A DNA stretch of 64,000 nucleotides. Source: Schaalia dentiphila ATCC 17982 (lineage in GTDB: Bacteria > Actinomycetota > Actinomycetes > Actinomycetales > Actinomycetaceae). The notes under the pieces were generated by a model, which worked only from the letters and a program-made list of their open reading frames with translations, did no database searches and was not told the DNA's origin. Below, piece after piece: positions 24,486 through 32,517 of the stretch; positions within the stretch are counted from its first letter, which is position 1; the number at the start of each line of letters is the position of its first letter. The stretch lies in the NCBI RefSeq assembly GCF_000154225.1, contig NZ_DS264586.1, positions 2,324,527 through 2,388,526 on the forward strand, written 5' to 3'. The position numbers were made by a program, and so were the translations under genes.

Positions 24486-25198
24486 TCAGCGATCCGTCGC
24501 CCCATCGAGCGCCTTCGGGTCTGTTGGCTGCGGCGCCCCACGCTTGGCGGCTTTGGCCGAGGTGGCGAAGGGAACGACTTCGAGGCTTCCATCGACCAGC
24601 TCGGCGAGGAACACCTGCTTGACCGAGGAGTACCCCTGCTCCTTCAGCTGCTCCTTCACCCACGCCTTGTCCTTACCGGCCAGGGTCAGGCCGTCGGGCA
24701 CGAGGTGCCATCGCTGACGAGCGGCAGGAGTGCACGCTTATGCTCGGAGTTGCGCTCCCGGATCGTCAGGGAACCGTTCGTCTCCATGACCGCAGCCTCA
24801 ACATCCTCGAGGCTGGTAATCCCCTGCTCGCGCAGGCTTCGACTGAGTCCCTGGGCGGTCAAGCCGACCTTCGCGCAACGGGCGATGTCCACCTTGCCGT
24901 CGCGGACAATCAGCTCGGGCTGGGAGGCGGTGAGGCTCTTGAAGGTCCTGCTGGTGTCAATAAGAATCTTCGTCACGATGACGACGAGCGACCACATCAG
25001 GATGATGAGCAGGAACTGCAGGACGGAAATCGACGAGTTGTAGATGACGCCGCCGATGATGCCGCCCAGCACGTAGTTCTGCACCTGGTTGAGCGGAGTG
25101 TTCACCGAGAAGTCACGCTTTCCCAGGATGTTGATCTGGAAGATCATCATGAGGATACCCAGCGCGAACTTGATCGCGGTCAGCGTGTAGAAGTCCAT
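24486..25198 (-). pseudogene. DUF421 (YetF-type) membrane protein gene with frameshift
   Basis: From ATG 25198 (after GGGGAGCACTGAC) the frame encodes three membrane spans ('LTAIKFALGILMMIFQINIL', 'QNYVLGGIIGGVIYNSSISV', 'LLIILMWSLVVIVTKILID') and the first half of the cytoplasmic domain ('LIVRDGKVD', 'LREQGITSLEDVEAAVMETN'), then ends early at 24686. The adjoining frame (24486-24701) supplies exactly the missing second half: 'LTLAGKDKAWVKEQLKEQGY', 'KQVFLAELVDGSLEVVPF'. A single missing base near 24700 in ACCTCGTGCCC rejoins them into about 237 residues. No slippery heptamer is visible, so programmed frameshifting is unlikely. Confidence 0.85.
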
Positions 25199-25199
25199 G

Positions 25200-25650
25200 T
25201 CAGTGCTCCCCATTGACGTAAACGTTGTGGTCGATGATGTGGGTGCGTTCAAGCGTGTAGGAGTTGTTGTCGTCGCCCAGGTGGACGAGGTAGTCCTCCT
25301 CGTTGAAACGCACGATGATGCCGTCTTGCAGGGAGGTCGAGTTCACCAGAACCTCGCTGGTTGACACCCCCGTGGTCCGTGGCGAGGCCCTCCACGAAGT
25401 GCACGAGACGCTGGGACTGGGACAGTTGGTTGCTCACCTGGAGGTACTGCTCAGTCTGAATACCCAACAGCACGAGGGAAAGCACGAGGAGGCCGACCCC
25501 GGCATCCCGCCATCGGGTTCGCGCCTTGTCGCGCAGGTAGAGGACGCTGAAGACAAGCGCAACCAGGAGCAGGATAATGATTGCGACGACGCGCCGCGTG
25601 GAATCGGCATTCTGGTGGGAGACGATGTAGTCGAGGGTGTAGAAATCCAT
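25200..25650 (-). pseudogene. DUF3290 gene with frameshift in a G5 run
   Basis: ATG 25650 opens 'MDFYTLDYIVSHQNADSTRR' and two membrane spans ('VAIIILLLVALVFSVLYLRD', 'VGLLVLSLVLLGIQTEQYLQ'), the DUF3290 pattern. After 'FVEGLATDHG' the frame is lost at five Gs (plus-strand C run 25367-25371). Dropping one G restores the family ending: 'EVLVNSTSLQDGIIVRFNEE', 'YLVHLGDDNNSYTLERTHII', 'DHNVYVNGEH', stopping at 25200-25202. The restored protein is about 149 residues, the normal length. DUF3290 and DUF421 genes are regularly paired; both copies here are frameshifted. Confidence 0.85.
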
Positions 25651-25788
25651 GCGCCTTCCCAGTTCACGCACACTATGAAACGACACAACCCTAGCACCGG
25701 GATTCACGCTCACTGTCGGCAGGTTGTCCCCGCTGGCCCCGCATGATCACTCACACTGTCGCGCACGGGTGCACGAAAGCCTCGTCAA

Positions 25789-25808
25789 TTGACGAGGCCT
25801 GCGTTGAG
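25789..25808 (-). terminator. Hairpin downstream of the 25823 membrane gene
   Basis: A perfect 20-base palindrome centred on CAATTG (25789-25808), with arms GCCTCGTC/GACGAGGC related to the dispersed 12-mer. On the minus strand it follows the gene by 14 bases and is followed by CTTTCGTGC. Confidence 0.55.
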
Positions 25809-25822
25809 AGTGCGCGAAACGC

Positions 25823-26278
25823 TCAGTCGACCCCGTGGAACACCCAGGCACGCCCCCGCACGCCGCGCGCGATGTAGCTGGCACCGGCAAGGCTCAGGGC
25901 GAGACCGAGGCCCGTGTAGAAGAATGCGATAAACCAGTCGGGGAAGACGCCCGCGGCGCGCATTCCGATACCAAACGACATCATGATCGCCATCATCATG
26001 TAGCTCTTGCGATCAAAGAAGCGGACGACGTGGTGGCGCTCCCCCTCCAGGTCGGCGATGCGCTGGGTGTTCTTCTGAACGAGCTTGCTGAACATGGGAT
26101 GGAAGGCGCAGAAGATAGCGACGGCACCGCCCGCGAGTGCGAGGAGGACAATTGCGGCGAGGCCGCGCAGGTCGATGGCCGCGCGCACACCGAGGATCGC
26201 AACGTTCAGGCCGGCGAGCAGCCAGACGATGCCGGCGACGGCGATCAGGGCCTGCTTCTTGATGCGGAATCGACTCAT
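25823..26278 (-). CDS. Membrane protein cotranscribed with a TetR regulator
   Basis: The 151-residue protein has four hydrophobic spans (near 10-30, 38-60, 92-112 and 117-140) and a polar middle ('KLVQKNTQRIADLEGERHHV', 'VRFFDRKSYMMMAIMMSFGI'). I do not recognise a named family. It overlaps the end of the TetR gene by four bases (ATGA), so it is surely made from the TetR transcript and probably controlled by it. Such TetR/small-membrane-protein pairs often respond to membrane-active compounds. Confidence 0.75.
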   Translation of the reverse strand: MSRFRIKKQALIAVAGIVWLLAGLNVAILGVRAAIDLRGLAAIVLLALAGGAVAIFCAFHPMFSKLVQKNTQRIADLEGERHHVVRFFDRKSYMMMAIMMSFGIGMRAAGVFPDWFIAFFYTGLGLALSLAGASYIARGVRGRAWVFHGVD

Positions 26279-26865
26279 TTCTTAGCGTCCTTTTCGTCTG
26301 CGGGGTCGTCGTACAGGGAGGCATCGAGGAGGGCGAACAGCGTCTCGCACTCGCCGCCGTCCATGAGAGAGGCAAAGATACTGCGCAGCACGTAGCGACA
26401 CAGGGCCTCAGCGCTCATGGGGCCGACGAGCCGGGAGCGAACCACGGCCTCGTCCGCGTTGAGGACACGCGCGAGCCCGCACTCGATGTGGGCGAGCATG
26501 GGGGCACGCACGGCCTCGAGAGCTTCCTGTTCTGCGCTGGGGAGGCGGCGCATCTCGGCGAACCAATCGACACTCATGTCGGAGCGCACGGCGCACAGGG
26601 TCTCGCGAAATCGCCTCACATAGGAGGTGAAGCGTTCGCCGGGGCGCACAGCGCACAGCTCGCCGGAGAGGTTCTCTTCGAAGAAACGGGTGAGCACGGC
26701 GGCCGTCAGGTCCGCCTTGGTCGGGAAGTAGCCATAGACCGAGCCGACGGCGATGCCGCACGCGGCGGCGACCTTGCGCACGGAGAGCGCGGAGATGCCG
26801 TCGCGCGAGGCGATGGCGTAGGCCTGGCTGACCAGCTTCTCCGGGTCGATCACTTGCTTGCGCAT
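26275..26865 (-). CDS. TetR-family transcriptional regulator
   Basis: ATG 26865, after AGGAAATC, gives 196 residues. The N-terminus is a TetR helix-turn-helix: 'PEKLVSQAYAIASRDGISAL', then 'SVRKVAAACGIAVGSVYGYF' and 'PTKADLTAAVLTRFFEENL'. The C-terminal domain includes 'TLCAVRSDMSVDWFAEMRRL', as in regulators of the TetR_C type in Firmicutes and Actinobacteria. The overlapping downstream membrane gene is its likely target. A strong promoter and palindrome lie just upstream (26903-26942), so it is probably autoregulated. Confidence 0.88.
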   Translation of the reverse strand: MRKQVIDPEKLVSQAYAIASRDGISALSVRKVAAACGIAVGSVYGYFPTKADLTAAVLTRFFEENLSGELCAVRPGERFTSYVRRFRETLCAVRSDMSVDWFAEMRRLPSAEQEALEAVRAPMLAHIECGLARVLNADEAVVRSRLVGPMSAEALCRYVLRSIFASLMDGGECETLFALLDASLYDDPADEKDAKK

Positions 26866-26902
26866 GATTTCCTGATGTCTTGCTACCTGTAACAATCCAT
26901 AA

Positions 26903-26942
26903 TGAATAGTGTTCAGTATAGGGTGGCGCAGCCCTGTGTCAA
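26903..26942 (-). promoter_or_regulatory. Promoter with overlapping operator for TetR/membrane gene pair
   Basis: On the minus strand TTGACA (26942-26937), a 16-base spacer and TATACT (26920-26915) form a near-consensus promoter. The inverted repeat TGAACACTATTCA (26915-26903) begins at the -10 box, well placed for repression by the TetR product. Confidence 0.7.
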
Positions 26943-27126
26943 CAGAGGAAACTAGGGATCACACCACTCCCGACGCCAACTCGTCGCATGTCACACGCCT
27001 AGACGCGACCGCCGCCAGGCATACCTTCCCGGGATGACTATAGGCTGACAGTCCGAGGAGTCCGCGCAGTTCGGCTACCGCATTGCCGTTCCAGCGCACG
27101 CCTCTGATGAGAACGAAGGAGTTCAC

Positions 27127-27975
27127 ATGGACCACATCACCCTGAACAACGGCATCACAATCCCCCAGGTCGGCCTCGGCACCTACCTGCTCGAGCCCGA
27201 TGATGCCCAGTCGGCGGTCACCTACGCACTCGACAACGACTACACGCTGATCGACACAGCGAACGTCTACGTGAACGAGCGCGCCGTCGGGCGCGGAATG
27301 CGCGCGTCCTCGAAAGCGCGCGATGAGATCTTCCTCGAGACGAAGCTCTGGCCGTCGTTCTTCGAACGTGCCAGCGCCGTCGAGGAGACGCTCGAGCGTC
27401 TGGGCACGGACTACATCGACCTGATGATCCTGCACCAGCCCGCCGGAGACACCGTCGCGGGGTACCGCATCCTCGAGAAGGCGCATAAGGAAGGCAAGAT
27501 TCGCGCAATCGGCCTGTCGAACTTCGACGTCGCCCAGACGCAGCGCATCCTGGACGAGTGCGAGGTTGTCCCCACGATCAACCAGGTCGAGTGCCACCCC
27601 TACTTCCCGCAGACCGAGCTCAAGGCGCTCCTCAAGGATCACAACATCACGCTGCAGGCGTGGTACCCGCTCGGCGGGCGCGGCAACGACTCGATCATGA
27701 GCGAGCCCATCGTCCAGGGCCTCGCCGAGGAGCACAGTAAGTCCCCCGCCCAGGTACTGCTGCGCTGGCATATTCAGCAGGGACACATCGTCATTCCGGG
27801 ATCGAAGACGCCGTCGCACATCGCTCAGAACATCGACCTGTTCGATTTCGCGCTGACCGACGAGGACATGGCCCAGATCGATTCCCTCGACAAGGGGAAG
27901 CCGTTCTTCGAGCACAACGACGAGGTCTTGGCTGGGTTCCTCGCGTACGTGCCCGACGTGGAGGGCCAGAAGTAG
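27127..27975 (+). CDS. Aldo/keto reductase (2,5-diketogluconate reductase type)
   Basis: The 282-residue protein has the AKR tetrad Asp43 and Tyr48 ('LIDTANVYVNERAVG'), Lys73 ('ETKLWP') and His103 ('MILHQPAG'). It also has 'IRAIGLSNFDVAQTQRIL' and the NADP-binding ending 'HIVIPGSKTPSHIAQNIDLF'. It should reduce small aldehydes or ketones with NADPH in the cytoplasm; the AKR5 (diketogluconate reductase) branch fits, but the physiological substrate is unknown. Tyr48 is part of 'ANVYVNE' where many members have 'AxxYxNE'. AAGGAG precedes the ATG by six bases. A hairpin follows 65 bases after the stop. Confidence 0.92.
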   Translation: MDHITLNNGITIPQVGLGTYLLEPDDAQSAVTYALDNDYTLIDTANVYVNERAVGRGMRASSKARDEIFLETKLWPSFFERASAVEETLERLGTDYIDLMILHQPAGDTVAGYRILEKAHKEGKIRAIGLSNFDVAQTQRILDECEVVPTINQVECHPYFPQTELKALLKDHNITLQAWYPLGGRGNDSIMSEPIVQGLAEEHSKSPAQVLLRWHIQQGHIVIPGSKTPSHIAQNIDLFDFALTDEDMAQIDSLDKGKPFFEHNDEVLAGFLAYVPDVEGQK

Positions 27976-28039
27976 TCCCGCTACCGCACACTGAGCCGAA
28001 CACACGACTGTTTCGGTGGCGACACCAGGAGCACATCAC

Positions 28040-28070
28040 GAGGCCTACCTTGCTTGGCAGGGTAGGCCTC
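28040..28070 (+). terminator. Hairpin after the aldo/keto reductase gene
   Basis: GAGGCCTACC (28040-28049) and GGTAGGCCTC (28061-28070) form a perfect 10-base stem with an 11-base loop. No T run follows, so the terminator call is moderate. Confidence 0.5.
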
Positions 28071-28129
28071 ATTCCGCGACAGCAAGGTTATACTCGCCAC
28101 AAGTCAACGAAGTCCGATGGAGAAAACCC

Positions 28130-28678
28130 ATGTCTCGAGTCGCATCCCTCGTCACCACGTTCTGCTTCGTCGCAACAGCCTATGCGGGCGGGCCTTTTAC
28201 CGTAGTTTTCTATCGTCCCTACCCGATGCTCCGGATCGACGTCTGGTTCCCCGCGATGCTTGTTTTCGCCGTGGCGACTGTCGTCTTCACCAATATCTCG
28301 CGCAACAGGCGCAAGCCCCGCGAACTGGCGTTCTGGGGACTCTTCATCAAACTTAGCTTCCTCCCCTTCTTCCTTATCACGTGCTTGTTGCTTCTCTTCC
28401 TGGGACAATATCTGTTCGCTCCAGGCGGCCCCGCCCCTCACGTGCTCTTCCTCCCTCCCCTACTCCTGGGGAGCTACATCATCATGATCGTCACCTCATC
28501 CCACGGGTTCGCGGCAATCGTTCGGGCGCGCAACGAGCAACTAATCTCCCCTGAAACGGCGAAGCAGCACAAGCGATGGCATGCCATCCCCGTCGCCGAC
28601 CTGGTCTCCTCGATCAGGCTCTACGCACTCCTGCGTCGACTGGACAGCGCCGCTCCGGCCAGCTCTCAGGACGTCTAA
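28130..28678 (+). CDS. Membrane protein, unknown function
   Basis: ATG 28130 follows ATGGAGAAAACCC. The 182 residues have four hydrophobic spans: near 7-25, 32-52, 69-93 and 99-122. A cytoplasmic C-terminal part carries 'ETAKQHKRWHAIPVADLVSS'. I recognise no family. It is convergent with the DUF2262 gene and overlaps it by four bases. A TATACT box at 28089-28094, 36 bases before the ATG, may be its -10, but no matching -35 is clear. Confidence 0.65.
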   Translation: MSRVASLVTTFCFVATAYAGGPFTVVFYRPYPMLRIDVWFPAMLVFAVATVVFTNISRNRRKPRELAFWGLFIKLSFLPFFLITCLLLLFLGQYLFAPGGPAPHVLFLPPLLLGSYIIMIVTSSHGFAAIVRARNEQLISPETAKQHKRWHAIPVADLVSSIRLYALLRRLDSAAPASSQDV

Positions 28679-29544
28679 CCCGCCATTTCCGCCGAGGCCA
28701 CCCCATCAGTCAGGGATCCGCACACCACGACGCAGTGGCCGAAGAACATATCGTCGTCATCGAAGTAGGCGGAAAATGAAGCGTCCGGATCCATGGCGAT
28801 ACTGGTGAGACCTAATCGCCACGCGAAGCTCTCTTCGGTGATCTCGGGGACGTCCTCGTCGGCGGATTCGCGCCACTCAGACGCGAGCTCGGTCAGCTCA
28901 CGCGCGGCGCTCGCTCGCATGTCGCGGTCCCAGCGATCCTGGTCCGCCAGCATCGCCTTCATCGCTTGCCTGGCCGCGGTCCAGCTGTCCTCGCTTGCCG
29001 CATCGACCTCAAGCGACACGTCGATCTGCTCACCCTGCCACAGGAGATGGCCTTCGAAGACGTCATAGTCCTTGTCGAGGGTGAGCTCTCCGAGCACCTC
29101 ATCGGCCACCACGACCGGTCTGCGGTATTCGGCCAGAACCTCTTCGAGCGCGAGGCACGGGGGGCGCTCTTCGAGGACCTCCACAATCAGGAACTGGTTC
29201 TGCACGGAGGCGGCAACACCCTCGGGAACTTCGTGGGGAACTTTCTTGCGCGCCTTCACGCGATAGATCGTCTCTTGACCGAAGCGGTCGAGGATGCCTC
29301 CAGCATCATGCTCCTCACTGCTGACGGGATAGACGATCCGGCCGTCCCCCGTGTACAGTGCGCCGGTCTGGCAGTCCACATACGCGATGAAGTAGTGCTC
29401 GACCTCCCAGAATCCGTTCCTCTTACTTGCTCCCTGGCCACCGGCGAGCAAAACGAGGATCTCCCTGGCATCTTCCTCGAAGGTACGCTCCCATTCGTCC
29501 TGAGTCATGGCGTTTTGTGAACGCATGTATTTCAGTAGATCCAC
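28675..29544 (-). CDS. DUF2262-like protein
   Basis: GTG 29544, seven bases after GGAGG, starts a 289-residue soluble acidic protein. The C-terminal part matches the DUF2262 pattern: 'ARELTELASEWRESADEDV', 'ESFAWRLGLTSIAMDPDASF', and 'SAYFDDDDMFFGHCVVVCGS'. Functions in this family are not established; members occur near polymorphic-toxin and immunity genes in some genomes. The N-terminal half ('ILVLLAGGQ', 'WEVEHYFIAYVDCQTGALYT') also resembles the DUF6985 type. No partner gene is evident except the orphan antitoxin upstream. Confidence 0.6.
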   Translation of the reverse strand: MDLLKYMRSQNAMTQDEWERTFEEDAREILVLLAGGQGASKRNGFWEVEHYFIAYVDCQTGALYTGDGRIVYPVSSEEHDAGGILDRFGQETIYRVKARKKVPHEVPEGVAASVQNQFLIVEVLEERPPCLALEEVLAEYRRPVVVADEVLGELTLDKDYDVFEGHLLWQGEQIDVSLEVDAASEDSWTAARQAMKAMLADQDRWDRDMRASAARELTELASEWRESADEDVPEITEESFAWRLGLTSIAMDPDASFSAYFDDDDMFFGHCVVVCGSLTDGVASAEMAG

Positions 29545-29681
29545 GTGTTGTCCTCCTTGAACGACAGGACCAGTTCACGAGGACATCGTCCCCTCGTCTC
29601 GCACACCATCCAAGCCACCGAAGCGAGCAATCGCCTTCGAATGGATGGCACACACATCGTCCCGCGAAAACGCGAAAGCGT

Positions 29682-29894
29682 TCACTTCGCGAGCTCTTCA
29701 AACACGTCCGCGTAGGCATCCATGAAGTCAACAGCAACATCGACAGCACTCTCAGACTGCTGCGCCGGTTGAATGACCACCCAAGGCCTGTTGTTCTTGA
29801 GGATCGTGACAGGCTTCCCCGTCCTGTTCACCTCTGCTGTCACCCGCGAAAAGTTATTCTTCGCCTCGGCGAGCCCCATAGTCAGTGTCGACAT
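29682..29894 (-). CDS. Phd/YefM-family antitoxin (orphan)
   Basis: ATG 29894 after GAAAGGGGTAGT gives 70 residues, the size of this family: 'LTMGLAEAKNNFSRVTAEVN', 'RTGKPVTILKNNRPWVVIQP' and an acidic tail 'DFMDAYADVFEELAK'. Phd/YefM proteins bind their own promoter and neutralise a Doc or YoeB-type toxin encoded next to them. Here the next 137 bases contain no recognisable toxin, and the downstream gene is the DUF2262-like one. It is either an orphan, a remnant, or partnered with an unrecognised toxin. Confidence 0.8.
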   Translation of the reverse strand: MSTLTMGLAEAKNNFSRVTAEVNRTGKPVTILKNNRPWVVIQPAQQSESAVDVAVDFMDAYADVFEELAK

Positions 29895-30007
29895 ACTACC
29901 CCTTTCATCACTAGCCATAATTATGGCCAGAATTCGATCTCCGATCAAGCGACTGGCCACTCCAAAGCACGGAAGATCTGACACTCGTCGCACTTTCGAT
30001 AAACAAA

Positions 30008-30044
30008 CCCCGGCCTCGTCCCACGAATCAGGGACGAGGCCGGG
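30008..30044 (-). terminator. guaA terminator made of paired 12-mer copies
   Basis: Fourteen-base arms (30009-30022 and 30031-30044) with an 8-base loop carry one exact and one near copy of ACGAGGCCGGGG. On the minus strand the hairpin is followed by GTTTGTTTATC, a reasonable T-rich tail, 34 bases after the guaA stop. Confidence 0.8.
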
Positions 30045-30077
30045 CTATCAGTCTGCACACTCAACTCTGGATAAGAG

Positions 30078-31649
30078 TCACTCCCACTCGATGGTGGCCG
30101 GGGGCTTGGAGGTCACGTCAAGGACGACGCGGTTGACCTCGGGCACCGAGTTGGTGATGCGCGTGGAGATACGGGCCAGGACGTCGTAGGGCAGGCGCGT
30201 CCAGTCGGCCGTCATCGCATCCTCGGAGGAGACGGGACGCAGCACGATCGGGTGACCGTAGGTGCGGCCGTCACCCTGGACGCCCACGGAACGAACGTCG
30301 GCGAGCAGGACGACCGGGCACTGCCAGATCTCCTGATCCAGGCCGGCCGCCGTGAGCTCCTCGCGGGCGATCAGGTCGGCGGCGCGCAGGATGTCCAGGC
30401 GCTCGCGCGTGACCTCGCCGATGATACGGATGCCGAGGCCGGGACCCGGGAACGGCTGACGGTTCACCAGGTAGTTGGGCAGGCCCAGTTCACGGCCAAC
30501 CGCGCGTACCTCGTCCTTGAAGAGAGTGCGCAGGGGTTCAACCAGCTCAAAGGTCATGTCCTCGGGCAGGCCGCCCACGTTGTGGTGACTCTTGATATTG
30601 GCTGCACCCTCGCCTCCGCCTGACTCGACGACGTCGGGGTACAGGGTGCCCTGGACGAGGAACTTGACCTCGCCACCAGCGGCGCCCACCTCCTCGATGA
30701 CCTGCTTCTGGGCGGCCTCGAAGGAGCGGATGAACTCGCGGCCGATGATCTTGCGCTTCGCCTCGGGCTCGGTGACGCCAGCCAGGGCGGACAGGAAGCG
30801 TTCGGACTCGTCGCACGTGATGACGCGGATGCCCATGCCGCGCGCGTAGTCGTTCTCGACCTGCTCGCGCTCGCCCGCGCGCAGCAGGCCGTGATCGATG
30901 AAGAAACAGGTCAGCTGGTCGCCGACAGCCTTGTGCACGAGCGCCGCCGCGACGGAGGAGTCCACGCCCCCGGATAGTGCGCAAATGACCTGCGCATCGC
31001 CGACCTGCTCGCGGATCTTCGCAACCTGCTCGTCCACGATGGAACCGGCGGTCCACGTCGGCTCCAGGCCGGCCCCCTCGTAGAGGAAGTTCTTCAGTGC
31101 GTCCTGGCCGAACTGGGAGTGCCCCACCTCGGGGTGCCACTGCAGGCCGTAGAGGCGACGCTCACGCGACTCGAAGGCCGCAACTGGGGTCTCGGTGGTG
31201 GAGGCGGTAACGGTGAAGCCCTCGGGCGCACCCTGGACGGCATCGCCGTGGCTCATCCACACGATCTGGTCGTCGGGGGTGCCCCCGAACAGGCAGGAGT
31301 CACCGGAGACAGAAGCCTCGGTGTGCCCGTACTCGCGGGTGCCCGTGCGACCGACGGTGCCACCCAGGGCGTGTGCCATGGTCTGGAAGCCATAGCAGAT
31401 GCCCAGCACGGGCACGCCGGCCTCGAAGATCGCGGGATCGACGGAGGGAGCACCCTCCTCGTACACGGAGGACGGGCCGCCGGACAGGATGATGGCGGCG
31501 GGCTCCTTGGCGAGCATGTCCGCCACGCTCATAGTGTGGGGGACGATCTCGGAGTAGACGTTAGCCTCACGTACGCGGCGCGCGATCAGCTGGGCGTACT
31601 GAGCGCCGAAGTCGACGACGAGGACGGGATGCATGTCAGAAGCGTTCAC
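30078..31649 (-). CDS. guaA: GMP synthase (glutamine-hydrolysing)
   Basis: Converts XMP to GMP with ATP and glutamine, the last step of guanine-nucleotide synthesis. The protein starts with the glutamine amidotransferase domain: '[20 protein letters not shown]', the nucleophile Cys in '[15 protein letters not shown]', and His/Glu in '[12 protein letters not shown]'. The ATP-pyrophosphatase domain follows with '[16 protein letters not shown]', and the dimerisation domain ends '[12 protein letters not shown]'. The length (523 from GTG 31649) is normal. ATG 31634 is the other start; neither has a strong ribosome site. Confidence 0.97.
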   Translation of the reverse strand: MNASDMHPVLVVDFGAQYAQLIARRVREANVYSEIVPHTMSVADMLAKEPAAIILSGGPSSVYEEGAPSVDPAIFEAGVPVLGICYGFQTMAHALGGTVGRTGTREYGHTEASVSGDSCLFGGTPDDQIVWMSHGDAVQGAPEGFTVTASTTETPVAAFESRERRLYGLQWHPEVGHSQFGQDALKNFLYEGAGLEPTWTAGSIVDEQVAKIREQVGDAQVICALSGGVDSSVAAALVHKAVGDQLTCFFIDHGLLRAGEREQVENDYARGMGIRVITCDESERFLSALAGVTEPEAKRKIIGREFIRSFEAAQKQVIEEVGAAGGEVKFLVQGTLYPDVVESGGGEGAANIKSHHNVGGLPEDMTFELVEPLRTLFKDEVRAVGRELGLPNYLVNRQPFPGPGLGIRIIGEVTRERLDILRAADLIAREELTAAGLDQEIWQCPVVLLADVRSVGVQGDGRTYGHPIVLRPVSSEDAMTADWTRLPYDVLARISTRITNSVPEVNRVVLDVTSKPPATIEWE

Positions 31650-31785
31650 CCTGCCAATGGTACCCGCGCGCGCCCCGCCCCGTCGTGCTCCATTACGCAT
31701 GTCACCACTGCGGACGCCGGATACGGCGACGGCCCCGCCCCCGGGTGGGGACGAGGCCGACTCACGTTGCGCTCGAGCGCGCGGC

Positions 31786-32370
31786 TCAGCGGAAGATGGA
31801 GCGCAGCACCGGGAAGGCGCCGGTGGCCACGGCGGCCTTGACCAGGTCGCCGATGATGAAGGGCACGAAGCCCTTCATCAGACCCTGTTCGAGGGTCATG
31901 TGCGCGAAGGGGATCATCCAGGCCAGGCCAAGGATGTACACGGAGAACAGGGACACGACGGCGGTCGGCGCCATGGTGGCAATGCGACGGTCGGCGCCGC
32001 GCTGGGCCGCCACGCCGGCGATCGCGGCGACGAGGAGGTAGCCGAGGATGTAGCCGAAGGACGCGAAGGCCCAGCCGACGTTCGTGCCGGTGAAGACCGG
32101 GACGCCCGCAATGCCGAGGAGGGCGTACGCAGCGACCGAGACGAGGCCTCGGCGCGCGCCGAGGGTCGTGCCAACCGAGAGGGCGCCCAGCGTGCCGAGC
32201 GAGACGGGCACAGGCGTGAAGGGCAGCGGGATCGAGATGCGGGCGAGGACGATCATGGCGATCGTGCCAGCCGCCACCAGGGCGATCTCGCGGGCGATCG
32301 TGCCACCGAGGCGATCGGCGAGAACGCGGTTCTCACGCGCGGCGACGGGGGAAGCGGTCAGGGTGGTCAT
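31786..32370 (-). CDS. bioY: Biotin transporter BioY (S component)
   Basis: The 194-residue membrane protein has about six spans and the BioY motifs '[20 protein letters not shown]' (the biotin-binding loop), '[20 protein letters not shown]' and '[20 protein letters not shown]'. BioY captures biotin, alone or with the ECF energising module, whose genes are not in this window. The start is ATG 32370 after AAAGGTGTC. An AT-rich imperfect palindrome 34 bases upstream may be its operator. The stretch 31650-31785 between guaA and bioY has no gene. Confidence 0.93.
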   Translation of the reverse strand: MTTLTASPVAARENRVLADRLGGTIAREIALVAAGTIAMIVLARISIPLPFTPVPVSLGTLGALSVGTTLGARRGLVSVAAYALLGIAGVPVFTGTNVGWAFASFGYILGYLLVAAIAGVAAQRGADRRIATMAPTAVVSLFSVYILGLAWMIPFAHMTLEQGLMKGFVPFIIGDLVKAAVATGAFPVLRSIFR

Positions 32371-32403
32371 ACGACACCTTTCAACAGGGCTAACAGCCTT
32401 TCA

Positions 32404-32416
32404 TTCAACAATTGAA
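32404..32416 (-). promoter_or_regulatory. Imperfect palindrome upstream of bioY
   Basis: TTCAACAATTGAA has 5-base arms (TTCAA/TTGAA) around a 3-base centre, in an AT-rich patch of otherwise GC-rich DNA, 34-46 bases before the bioY start. It could bind a biotin regulator of the BioQ or BirA type; neither gene is in the window. Confidence 0.4.
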
Positions 32417-32464
32417 CAATATGCTGTCCACCACTCCCTGTCAAGCACACGGGCGCAGATCTCA

Positions 32465-32495
32465 GGGGGCGAGCGCCACACCGGCGCTCGCCCCC
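32465..32495 (-). terminator. Hairpin downstream of purH
   Basis: GGGGGCGAGCGCC (32465-32477) pairs perfectly with 32483-32495 around a 5-base loop, 23 bases after the purH stop on the minus strand. It lacks a T run. Confidence 0.65.
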
Positions 32496-32517
32496 TGGTG
32501 CCCATGAGCGGGAATGA

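Noticed and set aside
24686..24701. Programmed frameshift between the two DUF421 frames
   Set aside because: No slippery heptamer, and neither a stop-codon context nor a downstream structure that would suggest recoding; a one-base deletion is simpler.
29560..29690. 41-codon minus-strand frame between the Phd antitoxin and DUF2262 gene
   Set aside because: No toxin-family pattern and no ribosome site; it overlaps the DUF2262 start.
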